Positions 47,714-56,319 of a DNA stretch of 64,000 bases are shown here, piece by piece (the stretch's first letter is position 1; each line of letters opens with the position of its first letter). The stretch comes from Mucilaginibacter galii. Its GTDB lineage: Bacteria; Bacteroidota; Bacteroidia; Sphingobacteriales; Sphingobacteriaceae. The notes beneath the pieces are model-generated. The model ran no database searches and had not been told where the DNA came from. It worked only from the letters and a program-made list of their open reading frames with translations. The stretch is from the NCBI RefSeq assembly GCF_014635825.1, contig NZ_BMDO01000016.1, positions 1-64,000 of the forward strand, read 5' to 3'. Position numbers and translations under genes: made by a program.

Positions 47714-49498
47714 ATGAAATTATACATTACAATTTTGGGGCTGGCCGTTATAGCGCTAACAAGCTGTAAAAAGCTTTTAAACCCCGAGCCGGAAAACATA
47801 AAAACCATTGAGCAGATGTATGATGATGCAACCTATGCACAAGGTTTCCTGACAAACGCTTACATTAACATTCCGGGTTATTATGACAACTCGGAATATG
47901 CTACAGACGATGCAGTTACCAACCAGTTAAACACTGGTTATCAGCAAATAGCTACGGGTGGCTGGACATCTACTAATAATCCAACATCGGTGTGGAACCA
48001 AAGTTATGAAGCTATGCAGTACATTAATCTTTTCCTGCAAAACTCTGCTAAAGTAAAATGGTCTGCAACGCCCGAAGTAAACAATTTGTTTAACAGACGA
48101 TTGCGCGGCGAGGCCTTTGGTTTGCGTGCTTTATTTTATTACTTCCTCTTACGTAACCATGGAGGTATAGCCAGCAATGGCCAGTTAACCGGAGTTCCTT
48201 TAATTTTGCAATACCAAACTCCAGAATCAGACTTTAACCAGCCCCGTGCCAGTTTTGATGTTTGTGTTAAACAGATTTATAAAGATCTGGATAGTGCCGA
48301 ACTATATTTACCTTTAGAGTATAATAACATATCTTCAACAGCACAAATTCCTGATCGCTTTAAAACGTTTACGCAAAATGCGGAAACTTACAACCGAGTA
48401 ATGGGTGACCCTTCACGACAATTATTCAACGGATTAATTGCCAAGGCTTTTAGGGCTAAAACAGCTTTGCTGGCCGCAAGTCCTGCTTTTCAAAACAGTT
48501 CCAATCCTGCTACCTGGGCAGATGCTGCCACTTTCGCAGCAGCTTTGGTTGATTACAGAGGTGGCGCAAACGCGTTACCTTTAACAGGGGGAACTTTTTA
48601 TGATACTGATGTTGATAATCAAAGCGGAGGGTCTAATCCGCCCGAAATGATCTGGAGACAAAATCTAAGTTCGAGTGAGCTTTCTAATCAACAGGAAGCT
48701 CAAAATTTTCCCCCTACATTATTTGGTAGTGGTTTTATGAATCCAACTCAAAACCTGGTAGATGCATTCCCCATGGCCAATGGTTACCCTATTGATAATC
48801 CTAATTCGGGTTACAACCCGGGAAATCCTTACGCCGGAAGAGACCCCAGGTTTGCAAAGTACATTATTTATGATGGTAGTACTGCCGGTGTAAATAATAC
48901 AGTAATCAAAACAGGTAGCTCATCTACAACGGCTGATGCACTTAATAGCAGATCAACAGCTACACGTACTGGTTATTATATGAAAAAGCGCTTAAGAATG
49001 TCTGTAAACCGTAACCCAAGTGCAATTGCTACCAAGAACCACTACGTACCACGTATACGCTTTACGGAGATGTATTTAAACTATGCAGAAGCTGCGAACG
49101 AAGCCTTTGGACCACAAGGAAAAGGAAGTAGTAGTTATTCGGCGTATGATATTATTAAAGCTATACGCAAAAGAGCATTAAGCCCGAATGCATCTTTCGC
49201 AGACCTTTATCTGGAAGAATGCAAAGCCGATCAAGGTAAAATGCGCGAACTTATCCGTAATGAACGCCGCTTGGAATTAAGCTTTGAAAGCTTTCGTTTT
49301 TGGGATTTACGCCGTTGGAAAGTTGATTTAACAAAATTAAATGAAACCGCCAGAGGTCTGGATGTAAACGGAATAGTATTTACCCCGTTGAACAATGTGG
49401 AACCACGTTCATACCAAAACTACATGTACTATGGACCAATACCTATTTCAGAGGTTCAAAAATTCAACCAGCTTTTGCAAAACCAAGGGTGGAGGTAA
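47714..49498 (+). CDS. SusD/RagB lipoprotein (second pair)
   Basis: 594 residues with lipobox LTSC (Cys18), helical core (RRLRGEAFGLRALFYYFLLR) and the motif RNERRLELSFESFRFWDLRR near the C-terminus. Partner of the preceding SusC. 24 nt spacing. Confidence 0.94.
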   Translation: MKLYITILGLAVIALTSCKKLLNPEPENIKTIEQMYDDATYAQGFLTNAYINIPGYYDNSEYATDDAVTNQLNTGYQQIATGGWTSTNNPTSVWNQSYEAMQYINLFLQNSAKVKWSATPEVNNLFNRRLRGEAFGLRALFYYFLLRNHGGIASNGQLTGVPLILQYQTPESDFNQPRASFDVCVKQIYKDLDSAELYLPLEYNNISSTAQIPDRFKTFTQNAETYNRVMGDPSRQLFNGLIAKAFRAKTALLAASPAFQNSSNPATWADAATFAAALVDYRGGANALPLTGGTFYDTDVDNQSGGSNPPEMIWRQNLSSSELSNQQEAQNFPPTLFGSGFMNPTQNLVDAFPMANGYPIDNPNSGYNPGNPYAGRDPRFAKYIIYDGSTAGVNNTVIKTGSSSTTADALNSRSTATRTGYYMKKRLRMSVNRNPSAIATKNHYVPRIRFTEMYLNYAEAANEAFGPQGKGSSSYSAYDIIKAIRKRALSPNASFADLYLEECKADQGKMRELIRNERRLELSFESFRFWDLRRWKVDLTKLNETARGLDVNGIVFTPLNNVEPRSYQNYMYYGPIPISEVQKFNQLLQNQGWR

Positions 49499-49531
49499 TT
49501 ATATTACAGCGAGATTTAAAATAATAAAATT

Positions 49532-50512
49532 ATGAAAGTTAACAAATTATATATCATAGGGCTTGCGGTTGCCTGTGCTTTATTCAACTCCTGCAAGAAC
49601 AGTGATGCCCCCTTCCCAGATTATGTTTTTTCGAATGTGTATTTTGCTACACAATATCCTGTTAGAACCGTTGTGCTTGGAGAAGACCTGATCGTAGATA
49701 ATACGTTAGACAACCAGCGTAAGGTATCTATTAAAGCCACCATGGGAGGTGTTTACGAGAATAAAAAAAATGTTGTTATTGACTTTAAGGTTGATCCAAC
49801 TCTTTTGAACAATTTATATTTTGGAGGCGGCGGTGCTAAAATTGACGCTATGCCAACTCAATACTATCAGCTGGCTTCAAACAAGATTACTATACCATCA
49901 GGAAGTATAATTGGCGGAGTAGATGTACAGCTAACCGATGCGTTTTTTGCGGATCCAAGGGCAATAACCAGAAGTTACGTTATTCCTTTATCAATGACCG
50001 GTGTTACCGGTGTTGACTCTATTTTAAGGACTAAAAGTACTGTACTATATGCTATTAAGTATGTAAACCCCTGGCAGGCCAATTACCTGCGCAGAGGTTT
50101 GGATCAAATTACTTCTTCAGCAGGTGTTACTACCAGTAGTGCCCGTCATGCTCAATACGTGGAAAACGACCAGGTAGTAAGTACAACAACAACTTCATTA
50201 AGTTCCGTTAACCTACCTATCACCATAAAAAACACAGCAGGTGCTAATGTTACTGTTACGCTGATTTTAACTTTTGCAAGTAACGGAATGTGTAGTGTAA
50301 CAGGAAATAATGCCAGTTTTGACATTGCAGGAACCGGGAAATTTGTTTCTAAAGGAGAAAAGAACAGTTTGGGAGGCTCTGACAGAAGCGCTATTTACTT
50401 AGACTATACTGTAAATTATAAAGATCAGAACATACGTTACGCCACAAAAGATACAATGGTAGTTCGTGATAGAGGTATAAAAGCAGAATACTTCGACGTA
50501 CAAGTAAGGTAA
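49532..50512 (+). CDS. DUF1735-containing surface lipoprotein (SusE-like position)
   Basis: 326-residue lipoprotein (Cys21 in FNSC). The N-terminal half resembles the DUF1735/BT_3987-like domain (YFATQYPVRTVVLGED; YYQLASNKITIPSGSIIGGV; SYVIPLSMTGV), a beta-sandwich found in surface glycan-binding proteins. The C-terminal half is a beta-rich domain, probably of the DUF5627 kind. As the last gene of the tandem SusCD operon it should help bind the substrate at the surface. Confidence 0.8.
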   Translation: MKVNKLYIIGLAVACALFNSCKNSDAPFPDYVFSNVYFATQYPVRTVVLGEDLIVDNTLDNQRKVSIKATMGGVYENKKNVVIDFKVDPTLLNNLYFGGGGAKIDAMPTQYYQLASNKITIPSGSIIGGVDVQLTDAFFADPRAITRSYVIPLSMTGVTGVDSILRTKSTVLYAIKYVNPWQANYLRRGLDQITSSAGVTTSSARHAQYVENDQVVSTTTTSLSSVNLPITIKNTAGANVTVTLILTFASNGMCSVTGNNASFDIAGTGKFVSKGEKNSLGGSDRSAIYLDYTVNYKDQNIRYATKDTMVVRDRGIKAEYFDVQVR

Positions 50513-50537
50513 CCAATAAATTTGGTTTAATTCAAAA

Positions 50538-50576
50538 GAATGCAGAGTCAGGGTTTGCCGACTCTGCATTCTTTTT
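50538..50576 (+). terminator. Rho-independent terminator of the tandem SusCD operon
   Basis: AATGCAGAGTC (50539-50549) and GACTCTGCATT (50560-50570) are exact reverse complements with a 10-nt loop, followed by CTTTTT. Confidence 0.9.
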
Positions 50577-50705
50577 GATGTTCATTAACATTCATAGATA
50601 CCTTTTGCAAGGTAATCCAGAATTATATATATTATAATAATATCTGTTTTCAGATTCTTTCAATTGGTTTATTATTATTCAAAGTGTTAAAAAACCAGTT
50701 ATAAA

Positions 50706-50733
50706 ATTCGACTTTTATCTGGTTCCATATACC
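50706..50733 (+). repeat. Dispersed tRNA-end-like element, copy E1
   Basis: ATTCGACTTTTATCTGG to ATATAC, 22 of 27 positions as in copy A without gaps, and followed by CCAGGTAAGCAAA, similar to the spacer after copies B and C. The hairpin that should follow is degraded. Confidence 0.6.
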
Positions 50734-50777
50734 CAGGTAAGCAAACAGGATATTAGAGAAATTTGAGGATGATGATG

Positions 50778-50804
50778 ATTCGACTTTTTGTCAGATTCCG
50801 CTAC
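50778..50804 (+). repeat. Dispersed tRNA-end-like element, copy E2
   Basis: ATTCGACTTTTTGTC to CCGCTAC, same order of motifs with a 1-nt shift in the middle. It lies 72 nt after E1, the only tandem occurrence in the window. No terminator follows. Confidence 0.55.
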
Positions 50805-51045
50805 TTAAATGGTGTAAGCATCAAGTGAAGATATGGCACTTCTCTTGTTCAATATACTTTGATTTGCTTTGCAGAAATGATTTTATAAGACTATGATTGA
50901 TAAATATTGTGAACATTTTATAAAATAACATGTTAATACATAGCAATTGATATAAATAACTAATTTGTCAATTAAGCATATTTATTATTTTGCAGATATA
51001 ACAACCATCATTTAACTAACACAATTGTTCACCTAACTCAACATC

Positions 51046-51423
51046 ATGAATTACTTCATCTCTGTATTGAAAAACTATGCTAAGTTTACCGGCCGTGCAA
51101 GACGCAGCGAATTTTGGTATTTTACCTTATTTAACACCATAATTACTTATGGTTTGGTATTTATTGGTTATACTTTAAATTCGCCGTTTTTAAGTAGCAT
51201 TTATTCATTGGCTGTACTTGTACCAACTTTGGCCGTTGGTGTTAGGCGCATGCACGATGTTGATAAAAGCGGCTGGTTTCTAATCATTCCATTTTATAAT
51301 TTAATACTGGCTTGTACCGATGGTACACCAGGTCCTAATGAATATGGAGACGATCCTAAATTACGCCAGGGCTTTGGTGCTGCAGATTACCAAAAGCCAT
51401 TTGATACTACTCCGCAAGCTTAA
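51046..51423 (+). CDS. DUF805 family membrane protein
   Basis: 125 residues with the family opening KFTGRARRSEFWYFTLFN, three or four hydrophobic segments, GVRRMHDVDKSGWF, and an end rich in Gly/Pro/Asp (DGTPGPNEYGDDP). Function of the family is unknown. Its stop overlaps the next start by one base. Confidence 0.9.
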   Translation: MNYFISVLKNYAKFTGRARRSEFWYFTLFNTIITYGLVFIGYTLNSPFLSSIYSLAVLVPTLAVGVRRMHDVDKSGWFLIIPFYNLILACTDGTPGPNEYGDDPKLRQGFGAADYQKPFDTTPQA

Positions 51424-51761
51424 TGTATCTTAAATATTTTGTAAGCAGCCATTCAGTTCAACCTGAATGGCTGCTTCGTTATTTGATACCCTGTCCTTTT
51501 AAAAAAATAACCGGTATAGATTGTCCTGGCTGTGGTTTTCAGCGCTCTGTGATAGCCTTGCTGCAAGGGGATGTCGAGTTGAGCTTAAGGTACTATCCTG
51601 CTACGTTGTTACTATTGGCTACCGCGCTTTTTGTAGTATTAAATCGTAAGTTTCAATTTGAAAATTATGACTTAATAAAAAATTGGATGTTACTGGCATC
51701 GGCATTGGTAATTGTGAGCTCGTATTTCATTAAAGTAATCGGGCTCTATACCATTCGTTAA
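51423..51761 (+). CDS. DUF2752 family membrane protein
   Basis: 112 residues; hallmark CPGCGFQRSVIALLQGD after CPFKKITGID, followed by two hydrophobic helices. Start ATG overlaps the DUF805 stop (TAATG), implying coupled translation. Function unknown. Confidence 0.88.
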   Translation: MYLKYFVSSHSVQPEWLLRYLIPCPFKKITGIDCPGCGFQRSVIALLQGDVELSLRYYPATLLLLATALFVVLNRKFQFENYDLIKNWMLLASALVIVSSYFIKVIGLYTIR

Positions 51762-52504
51762 AGGCTATGCTGGCCAGTAAGCTGGTTATAATCGTTTAAA
51801 ACTATCTCCAGAAACTGGAACTCATTTACTTCACGTTCAGAAGTGATTTTTAAAAAGTCTTTTATTTTTAAGGCCAGCCTGTAAACCAAAACGTTGTTGC
51901 GCGTGCGTTTAAAATTACGGATCACATCATGTATTAAAACCACATCTTGATCGGTTAAATTGGCAACTTCGGCATATACAGGCTCGTAGTTGCTACCCGG
52001 AGCATTAAAAACCAAATCGCCAAGTTTGTTTTTAGGTTGTGTTTTAACCAGGGTAGTACCTGCTACCATATCGCCAACACGTTGCTTATTGTTAGATAAA
52101 GCTACTGTTAACAATGCGCCCGAGCCAAACGTAACCCCAAAATCTATGATGCGAAAAGCCCAGCGTAATAAATATTGCCCGGTAGTTGGTCTTGCTCCAT
52201 TTAAACTAATCACTTTTATTTTGATAGATCGCTTGCCAATGCTTTGTCCGTCAAAAAATATTTCACAAATAAAATCGTAAAACACACACAGGCCTAACCA
52301 AACTGCCATTAAAATTAAGTAGCTGCTACTGTTAAAAGCCCCCGAACCGCCGCCTGTTACACCTGCAAACAATATCATACAAATCAAAAATACAGCGTAA
52401 AATATGGCATAATCTATTAACCGGGCCGATACGCGTTCGCCTATACCAGCTACTTCATAGTCAATGTCAATGTTTTGTGAGGTTGTTATTCTTACCGTTT
52501 TCAT
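51758..52504 (-). CDS. RDD family membrane protein
   Basis: 248 residues from ATG 52504, chosen because a -7 box lies just upstream and the family start (MKTVRITTSQNIDIDYEVAG, in short) follows directly. RDD hallmark: ERVSARLIDYAIFY with the Arg and two Asp-region residues, and GQSIGKRSIKIKVI. Four hydrophobic segments, cytoplasmic C-terminal tail. It is divergent from the SpoIIM gene, and such RDD genes usually accompany the MoxR cluster encoded next. Confidence 0.9.
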   Translation of the reverse strand: MKTVRITTSQNIDIDYEVAGIGERVSARLIDYAIFYAVFLICMILFAGVTGGGSGAFNSSSYLILMAVWLGLCVFYDFICEIFFDGQSIGKRSIKIKVISLNGARPTTGQYLLRWAFRIIDFGVTFGSGALLTVALSNNKQRVGDMVAGTTLVKTQPKNKLGDLVFNAPGSNYEPVYAEVANLTDQDVVLIHDVIRNFKRTRNNVLVYRLALKIKDFLKITSEREVNEFQFLEIVLNDYNQLTGQHSL

Positions 52505-52511
52505 GTGTAAA

Positions 52512-52519
52512 CAAATATA
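52512..52519 (-). promoter_or_regulatory. -7 box of the RDD gene
   Basis: On the minus strand TATATTTG fits TAnnTTTG and ends 7 nt before the ATG at 52504, again implying a very short leader. Confidence 0.45.
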
Positions 52520-52596
52520 TATGCCATTAATCAATTATTATTTCTGATTATCAAAAATTTGTTATTATTTTCAGAAACGAAACGAGGTCACATTTT

Positions 52597-53571
52597 ATGC
52601 GTGAAGCATTTTTTATAAAGCAAAATTCTGAACGGTGGAACAACTACGAAAAGGTGCAAACTAAAGACCCCGACGAGTTAGCCGAACGTTTTATTGCGAT
52701 AACCGATGACCTCGCTTATGCTAAAACTTTCTACCCTGAATCCAAAACCACGGTTTATTTAAACAAACTTGCCGCAGGCTTTCATCAATCTATTTACAAA
52801 AATAAAAAAGAGAAAACAGGCAGGTTTGCTAAATACTGGAAGTATGAGCTGCCCCTAATTTTTGCACAGCATCAACGCCAGTTACTGTATTCTTTTATTT
52901 TCTTTATTACCTTTTTTTTAATAGGCATACTATCGGCCAAATATGATAATACCTTTGTTAGGCTAATTTTGGGAGATGCCTATGTAAATATGACCAATGA
53001 GAATATTGCTAAAGGCGATCCCTTCGGCGTTTATAAAGATAAAGATTCCATGTACATGTTTTTTAGAATAGCCCAAAACAACTTGTACGTAACTACAGTG
53101 AATTTTGTAGCAGGCATATTTTTATCTATCGGTACTTTATACGTATTGTTTCAAAACGGTATTATGTTAGGCGCTTTTGAATATTTGTTCATAAGCAGAG
53201 GATTGGGCATACAGTCGGTCCTGGTTATATGGATACATGGTACTTTAGAAATAGCGACGATCATTATAGCAGGTGCGGCGGGGCTGATATTGGGTAACAG
53301 CATTATCTTTCCTAAAACGTATAACCGCATGGTGTCGCTTAAAAAAGGAGCCCTGCAAGGGGTTAAAATAATTGTTGGTATATCGCCCATTGTGGTGCTG
53401 GCCGCTATTTTTGAGAGTTTTGTAACCCGTCATACCGAAATGCCGCTTTGGTTAAGCTGCAGCATCTTATTGTGTTCGTTGTTTTTTATATTAGGCTACG
53501 TGGTAATTTACCCAATGTGGTTATCACGTAAGCTAAACATGTTTGATATTGATAATGCAGCAAAAAGTTGA
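52597..53571 (+). CDS. SpoIIM-family (stage II sporulation protein M-like) membrane protein
   Basis: 324 residues: soluble N-terminus (REAFFIKQNSERWNNYEKV) then about six membrane segments with the family stretch NNLYVTTVNFVAGIF and WIHGTLEIATIIIAGAAG. Despite the name it occurs widely in non-sporulating bacteria beside MoxR/DUF58 genes. Role in the cluster unknown. Its end overlaps the next gene by 17 nt. Confidence 0.88.
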   Translation: MREAFFIKQNSERWNNYEKVQTKDPDELAERFIAITDDLAYAKTFYPESKTTVYLNKLAAGFHQSIYKNKKEKTGRFAKYWKYELPLIFAQHQRQLLYSFIFFITFFLIGILSAKYDNTFVRLILGDAYVNMTNENIAKGDPFGVYKDKDSMYMFFRIAQNNLYVTTVNFVAGIFLSIGTLYVLFQNGIMLGAFEYLFISRGLGIQSVLVIWIHGTLEIATIIIAGAAGLILGNSIIFPKTYNRMVSLKKGALQGVKIIVGISPIVVLAAIFESFVTRHTEMPLWLSCSILLCSLFFILGYVVIYPMWLSRKLNMFDIDNAAKS

Positions 53572-54409
53572 GTTAAAACAAATTCGCTCCGTAAGCGAAA
53601 TAGTTGATGATAGTATAATTTTTTTGAAGCAAAACTGGAAGCCGCTACTTAAGGCTTACGTTGTTATATGCGGCTTTTTTTTGATGGCCAGTATGGTATT
53701 GGCAGTGATGAGCCAGGTACGCCTTTTTCAAAACTTCAAAGATGGTGAATCGAGCTTTACATCTGCATTTTTGATGGTGCAGATATTTGAGTTTGTAAGT
53801 TTAACTATGGTTACGCTTACTACCCTAAGCTTTATTGCACTATACCGCGATAAAGCTAATGAGCCACCCACTGTTGAAGAAGTTTGGAGATACGTTCGTT
53901 TTTACTTTTTCAGGGCTTTTGGAGGCGCCTTTTTATTGTTAGTGCTTTTAACACTGGGTTTGTTGTTTTGCATATTTCCAGGCCTGTACTTGTTCCCTGT
54001 ATTTGCATTAGTATTGCCGGTAATGGTATTGGAAAATGCCACATTCAGTTATTCATTTAACAGGGCATTTAAACTTATCAAGAACAATTGGGGGCCAATG
54101 CTTGGAGTTATATTACTCACATTTATTTTAATTCTGGCCGTATTTATGATTATTACCATACCTGCATCTATAGTGGCTGGTTTGGCCATATTGCTTACAG
54201 GCCAAGGTACTGCTGTGATATTTGGTATGGTGTTTACCGTATTTGGGCATCTTGTACAGTTTACTTACGTGTTGCCTGTAATAGCTGCTGCTTTAGCTTA
54301 TTTTAGCTATACCGAAAATACAGACGATGCCGGCCTAATGGCACGCATTGAAGCTTTAGGCGTGCATAATAACTCCTCAACCGATAACTTGCCAACGGAG
54401 GAATATTAA
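53555..54409 (+). CDS. Polytopic membrane protein of the MoxR cluster
   Basis: 284 residues from ATG 53555 (an earlier TTG would deepen the overlap with SpoIIM). About six hydrophobic segments, for instance AFLLLVLLTLGLLFCIFPGL and LGVILLTFILILAVFMIITI. Layout like the membrane domain found in glycerophosphoryl-diester-type or DUF975-like proteins; no catalytic motif. It ends one base into the DUF4129 start. Confidence 0.75.
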   Translation: MQQKVELKQIRSVSEIVDDSIIFLKQNWKPLLKAYVVICGFFLMASMVLAVMSQVRLFQNFKDGESSFTSAFLMVQIFEFVSLTMVTLTTLSFIALYRDKANEPPTVEEVWRYVRFYFFRAFGGAFLLLVLLTLGLLFCIFPGLYLFPVFALVLPVMVLENATFSYSFNRAFKLIKNNWGPMLGVILLTFILILAVFMIITIPASIVAGLAILLTGQGTAVIFGMVFTVFGHLVQFTYVLPVIAAALAYFSYTENTDDAGLMARIEALGVHNNSSTDNLPTEEY

Positions 54410-55149
54410 TGCTAAAAGCACTGTTTGTTTTTTTGTTAATAACGGCCTTGGGCTTCGGTGCTAATGCTGCAAAAGCTGTAAAGAAAGACAGCGTGAAGCT
54501 TATTCACAAAACCATTAAGGTAGATAGTGCCAGTATTGTTGAACGCCATTTTAACGCAGCGCAATTAAAATTATACAAACAAGACCGCAATTTTCAATAT
54601 GCTACACAAGAAACTGATCTTTCTATCTGGGATAGATTTTGGCGTTGGTTTTGGAAATGGTTACGTGACTTATTTGATTTTGATGGCCCTAAATTAGACG
54701 TACCATACTTAAAGTACATTATGGGCGCTTTGGCTGTTGGCCTAATTGTTTACGGTATTATCAAGTACCTGGGTGATGATTTGCATCTGTTTGGCAAAAA
54801 AGCTAAAGCGGTAGATATTCCATACTCAGAATCGCTTGAAAATATACATGAAATAAGTTTTGACGAAGAAATAGAACGCGCCATGAACCAGCATAATTAT
54901 AAGCTGGCTGTGCGGTTATTGTATTTGCGCAGCTTAAAGCAGTTGAGCGATGCTCAGCTTATTCACTGGCAAATTGAGAAAACCAATTCGGCCTACTTGA
55001 ACGAACTGACCGATAGTGTGCAACGCCAATCGTTCGGTATTCTTACTACGCAATTTGAGTACATATGGTATGGCGACTTTCCGATTGATGGCCGGTCTTT
55101 CCAAAGTATTTACACTGCATTTCAGGACTTTAAAAAGCGTATGCCATGA
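54409..55149 (+). CDS. DUF4129 domain protein
   Basis: 246 residues with signal peptide (FGANAAKA), a single central membrane segment (YIMGALAVGLIVYGIIKYL) and a C-terminal DUF4129 region: NYKLAVRLLYLRSLKQL, IHWQIEKTNSAYL, FEYIWYGDF. Overlaps both neighbours (TAATG upstream, ATGA downstream). Confidence 0.87.
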   Translation: MLKALFVFLLITALGFGANAAKAVKKDSVKLIHKTIKVDSASIVERHFNAAQLKLYKQDRNFQYATQETDLSIWDRFWRWFWKWLRDLFDFDGPKLDVPYLKYIMGALAVGLIVYGIIKYLGDDLHLFGKKAKAVDIPYSESLENIHEISFDEEIERAMNQHNYKLAVRLLYLRSLKQLSDAQLIHWQIEKTNSAYLNELTDSVQRQSFGILTTQFEYIWYGDFPIDGRSFQSIYTAFQDFKKRMP

Positions 55150-56318
55150 AGAATTTTAAGCTGTATATCTTTATTTCTTCGTTACTGCTAATTATTTACC
55201 TGGTAGCGCAATATAACAAACCTCAACTTATAGACTGGGCCGAAACGTTGAACAACACCCACAAAAGTCCTTTTGGTACCTATGTGGTTTATAACCGTAT
55301 TAAAGATATATTTCCCGGCGCAACAGTCAGGACGTTTAGAGAACCACCTTACAACGTTATTAAAGACAGGGGCATTCAACACGGAGCATACATCATTATA
55401 GGCGGTAGCGTAAATATAAACGAAGAAGATTATAAGAAATTAGCTCAATACATTGAAAATGGAAATGATGTGTTTATTGCTGCATCCGACTTTGGCCAGT
55501 ATTTACGCAAGCAGCTCAAGGTACAAACAGGATACAAATTCGGGTCTGAAAGCGGTAACCCCATTAGGCTTTTAAATAAAGCATTTGCTAATAATTGGTA
55601 TAAAATTGACAGAGGGGCCACCAACGGTAATTTTAGCAATTTTGACACTACACGTGCCTTGGTTTTGGGCGAGACCAAAGAGCATGCAGCTAATTATTTA
55701 AAGTACAAAATAGGCAAGGGAGCTTTATATCTTAACGCCAACCCCTTAATGTTTTCAAACTATAGCCTATTGCAAGATACGGGGGCCGGCTATGCGGCTA
55801 AGGCGTTATCGCATCTGCAAAAAACCAATGCCATAGTTTGGGATGAATATTACACCCAAGGCCGTGCGGGCGATGAATCTATCATGCGTGTATTTTTAAG
55901 ATATGCTCAATTACGCTGGGCATTTTATATTGCTTTTTTTAGCTTGACAGCTTTTGTGCTTTATGAAATGAAGCGTCGCCAGCGTATAATACCGGTTATT
56001 GATCCTTTGGGTAACGCCACTATTGAGTTTGTTAACGTAGTAGGGCAGGTATATTATGAGCAGCGTAATAACAGTAACATCGCGCAAAAAAAGGCTACTT
56101 ATCTGTTAGAACACTGGCGTTCAAAATACAATGTAAGTACACAAAAGCTTGATAATGATTTAGCGCATGCGGTTGCACAAAAAAGTGGTGCTGATATCGA
56201 TCTTGTAAATAATCTAATATCCCAAATAACTTTGGTACGCAGCAATAAGTCTGTAAGCGATCAGGAACTCATTCAATTTAACCAAAACATCGAACAATTT
56301 AATAAACAATCCAGGTAA
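55146..56318 (+). CDS. DUF4350 domain protein
   Basis: 390 residues; N-terminal membrane anchor (LYIFISSLLLIIYLVAQY), then a glutamine-amidotransferase-like DUF4350 domain (SPFGTYVVYNRIKDIFPGA; ENGNDVFIAASDFG), a second membrane helix near 255-275 (WAFYIAFFSLTAFVLYEM) and a cytoplasmic tail. Standard member of MoxR operons. Function unknown. Confidence 0.85.
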   Translation: MKNFKLYIFISSLLLIIYLVAQYNKPQLIDWAETLNNTHKSPFGTYVVYNRIKDIFPGATVRTFREPPYNVIKDRGIQHGAYIIIGGSVNINEEDYKKLAQYIENGNDVFIAASDFGQYLRKQLKVQTGYKFGSESGNPIRLLNKAFANNWYKIDRGATNGNFSNFDTTRALVLGETKEHAANYLKYKIGKGALYLNANPLMFSNYSLLQDTGAGYAAKALSHLQKTNAIVWDEYYTQGRAGDESIMRVFLRYAQLRWAFYIAFFSLTAFVLYEMKRRQRIIPVIDPLGNATIEFVNVVGQVYYEQRNNSNIAQKKATYLLEHWRSKYNVSTQKLDNDLAHAVAQKSGADIDLVNNLISQITLVRSNKSVSDQELIQFNQNIEQFNKQSR

Positions 56319-56319
56319 C

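Larger units (their letters stand above)
50513..51045. other. Intergenic region with terminator and two element copies
   Basis: 530 nt. A strong terminator at 50538-50576 closes the SusCD operon; copies E1 and E2 of the dispersed element follow. The rest is AT-rich and empty. Confidence 0.65.
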
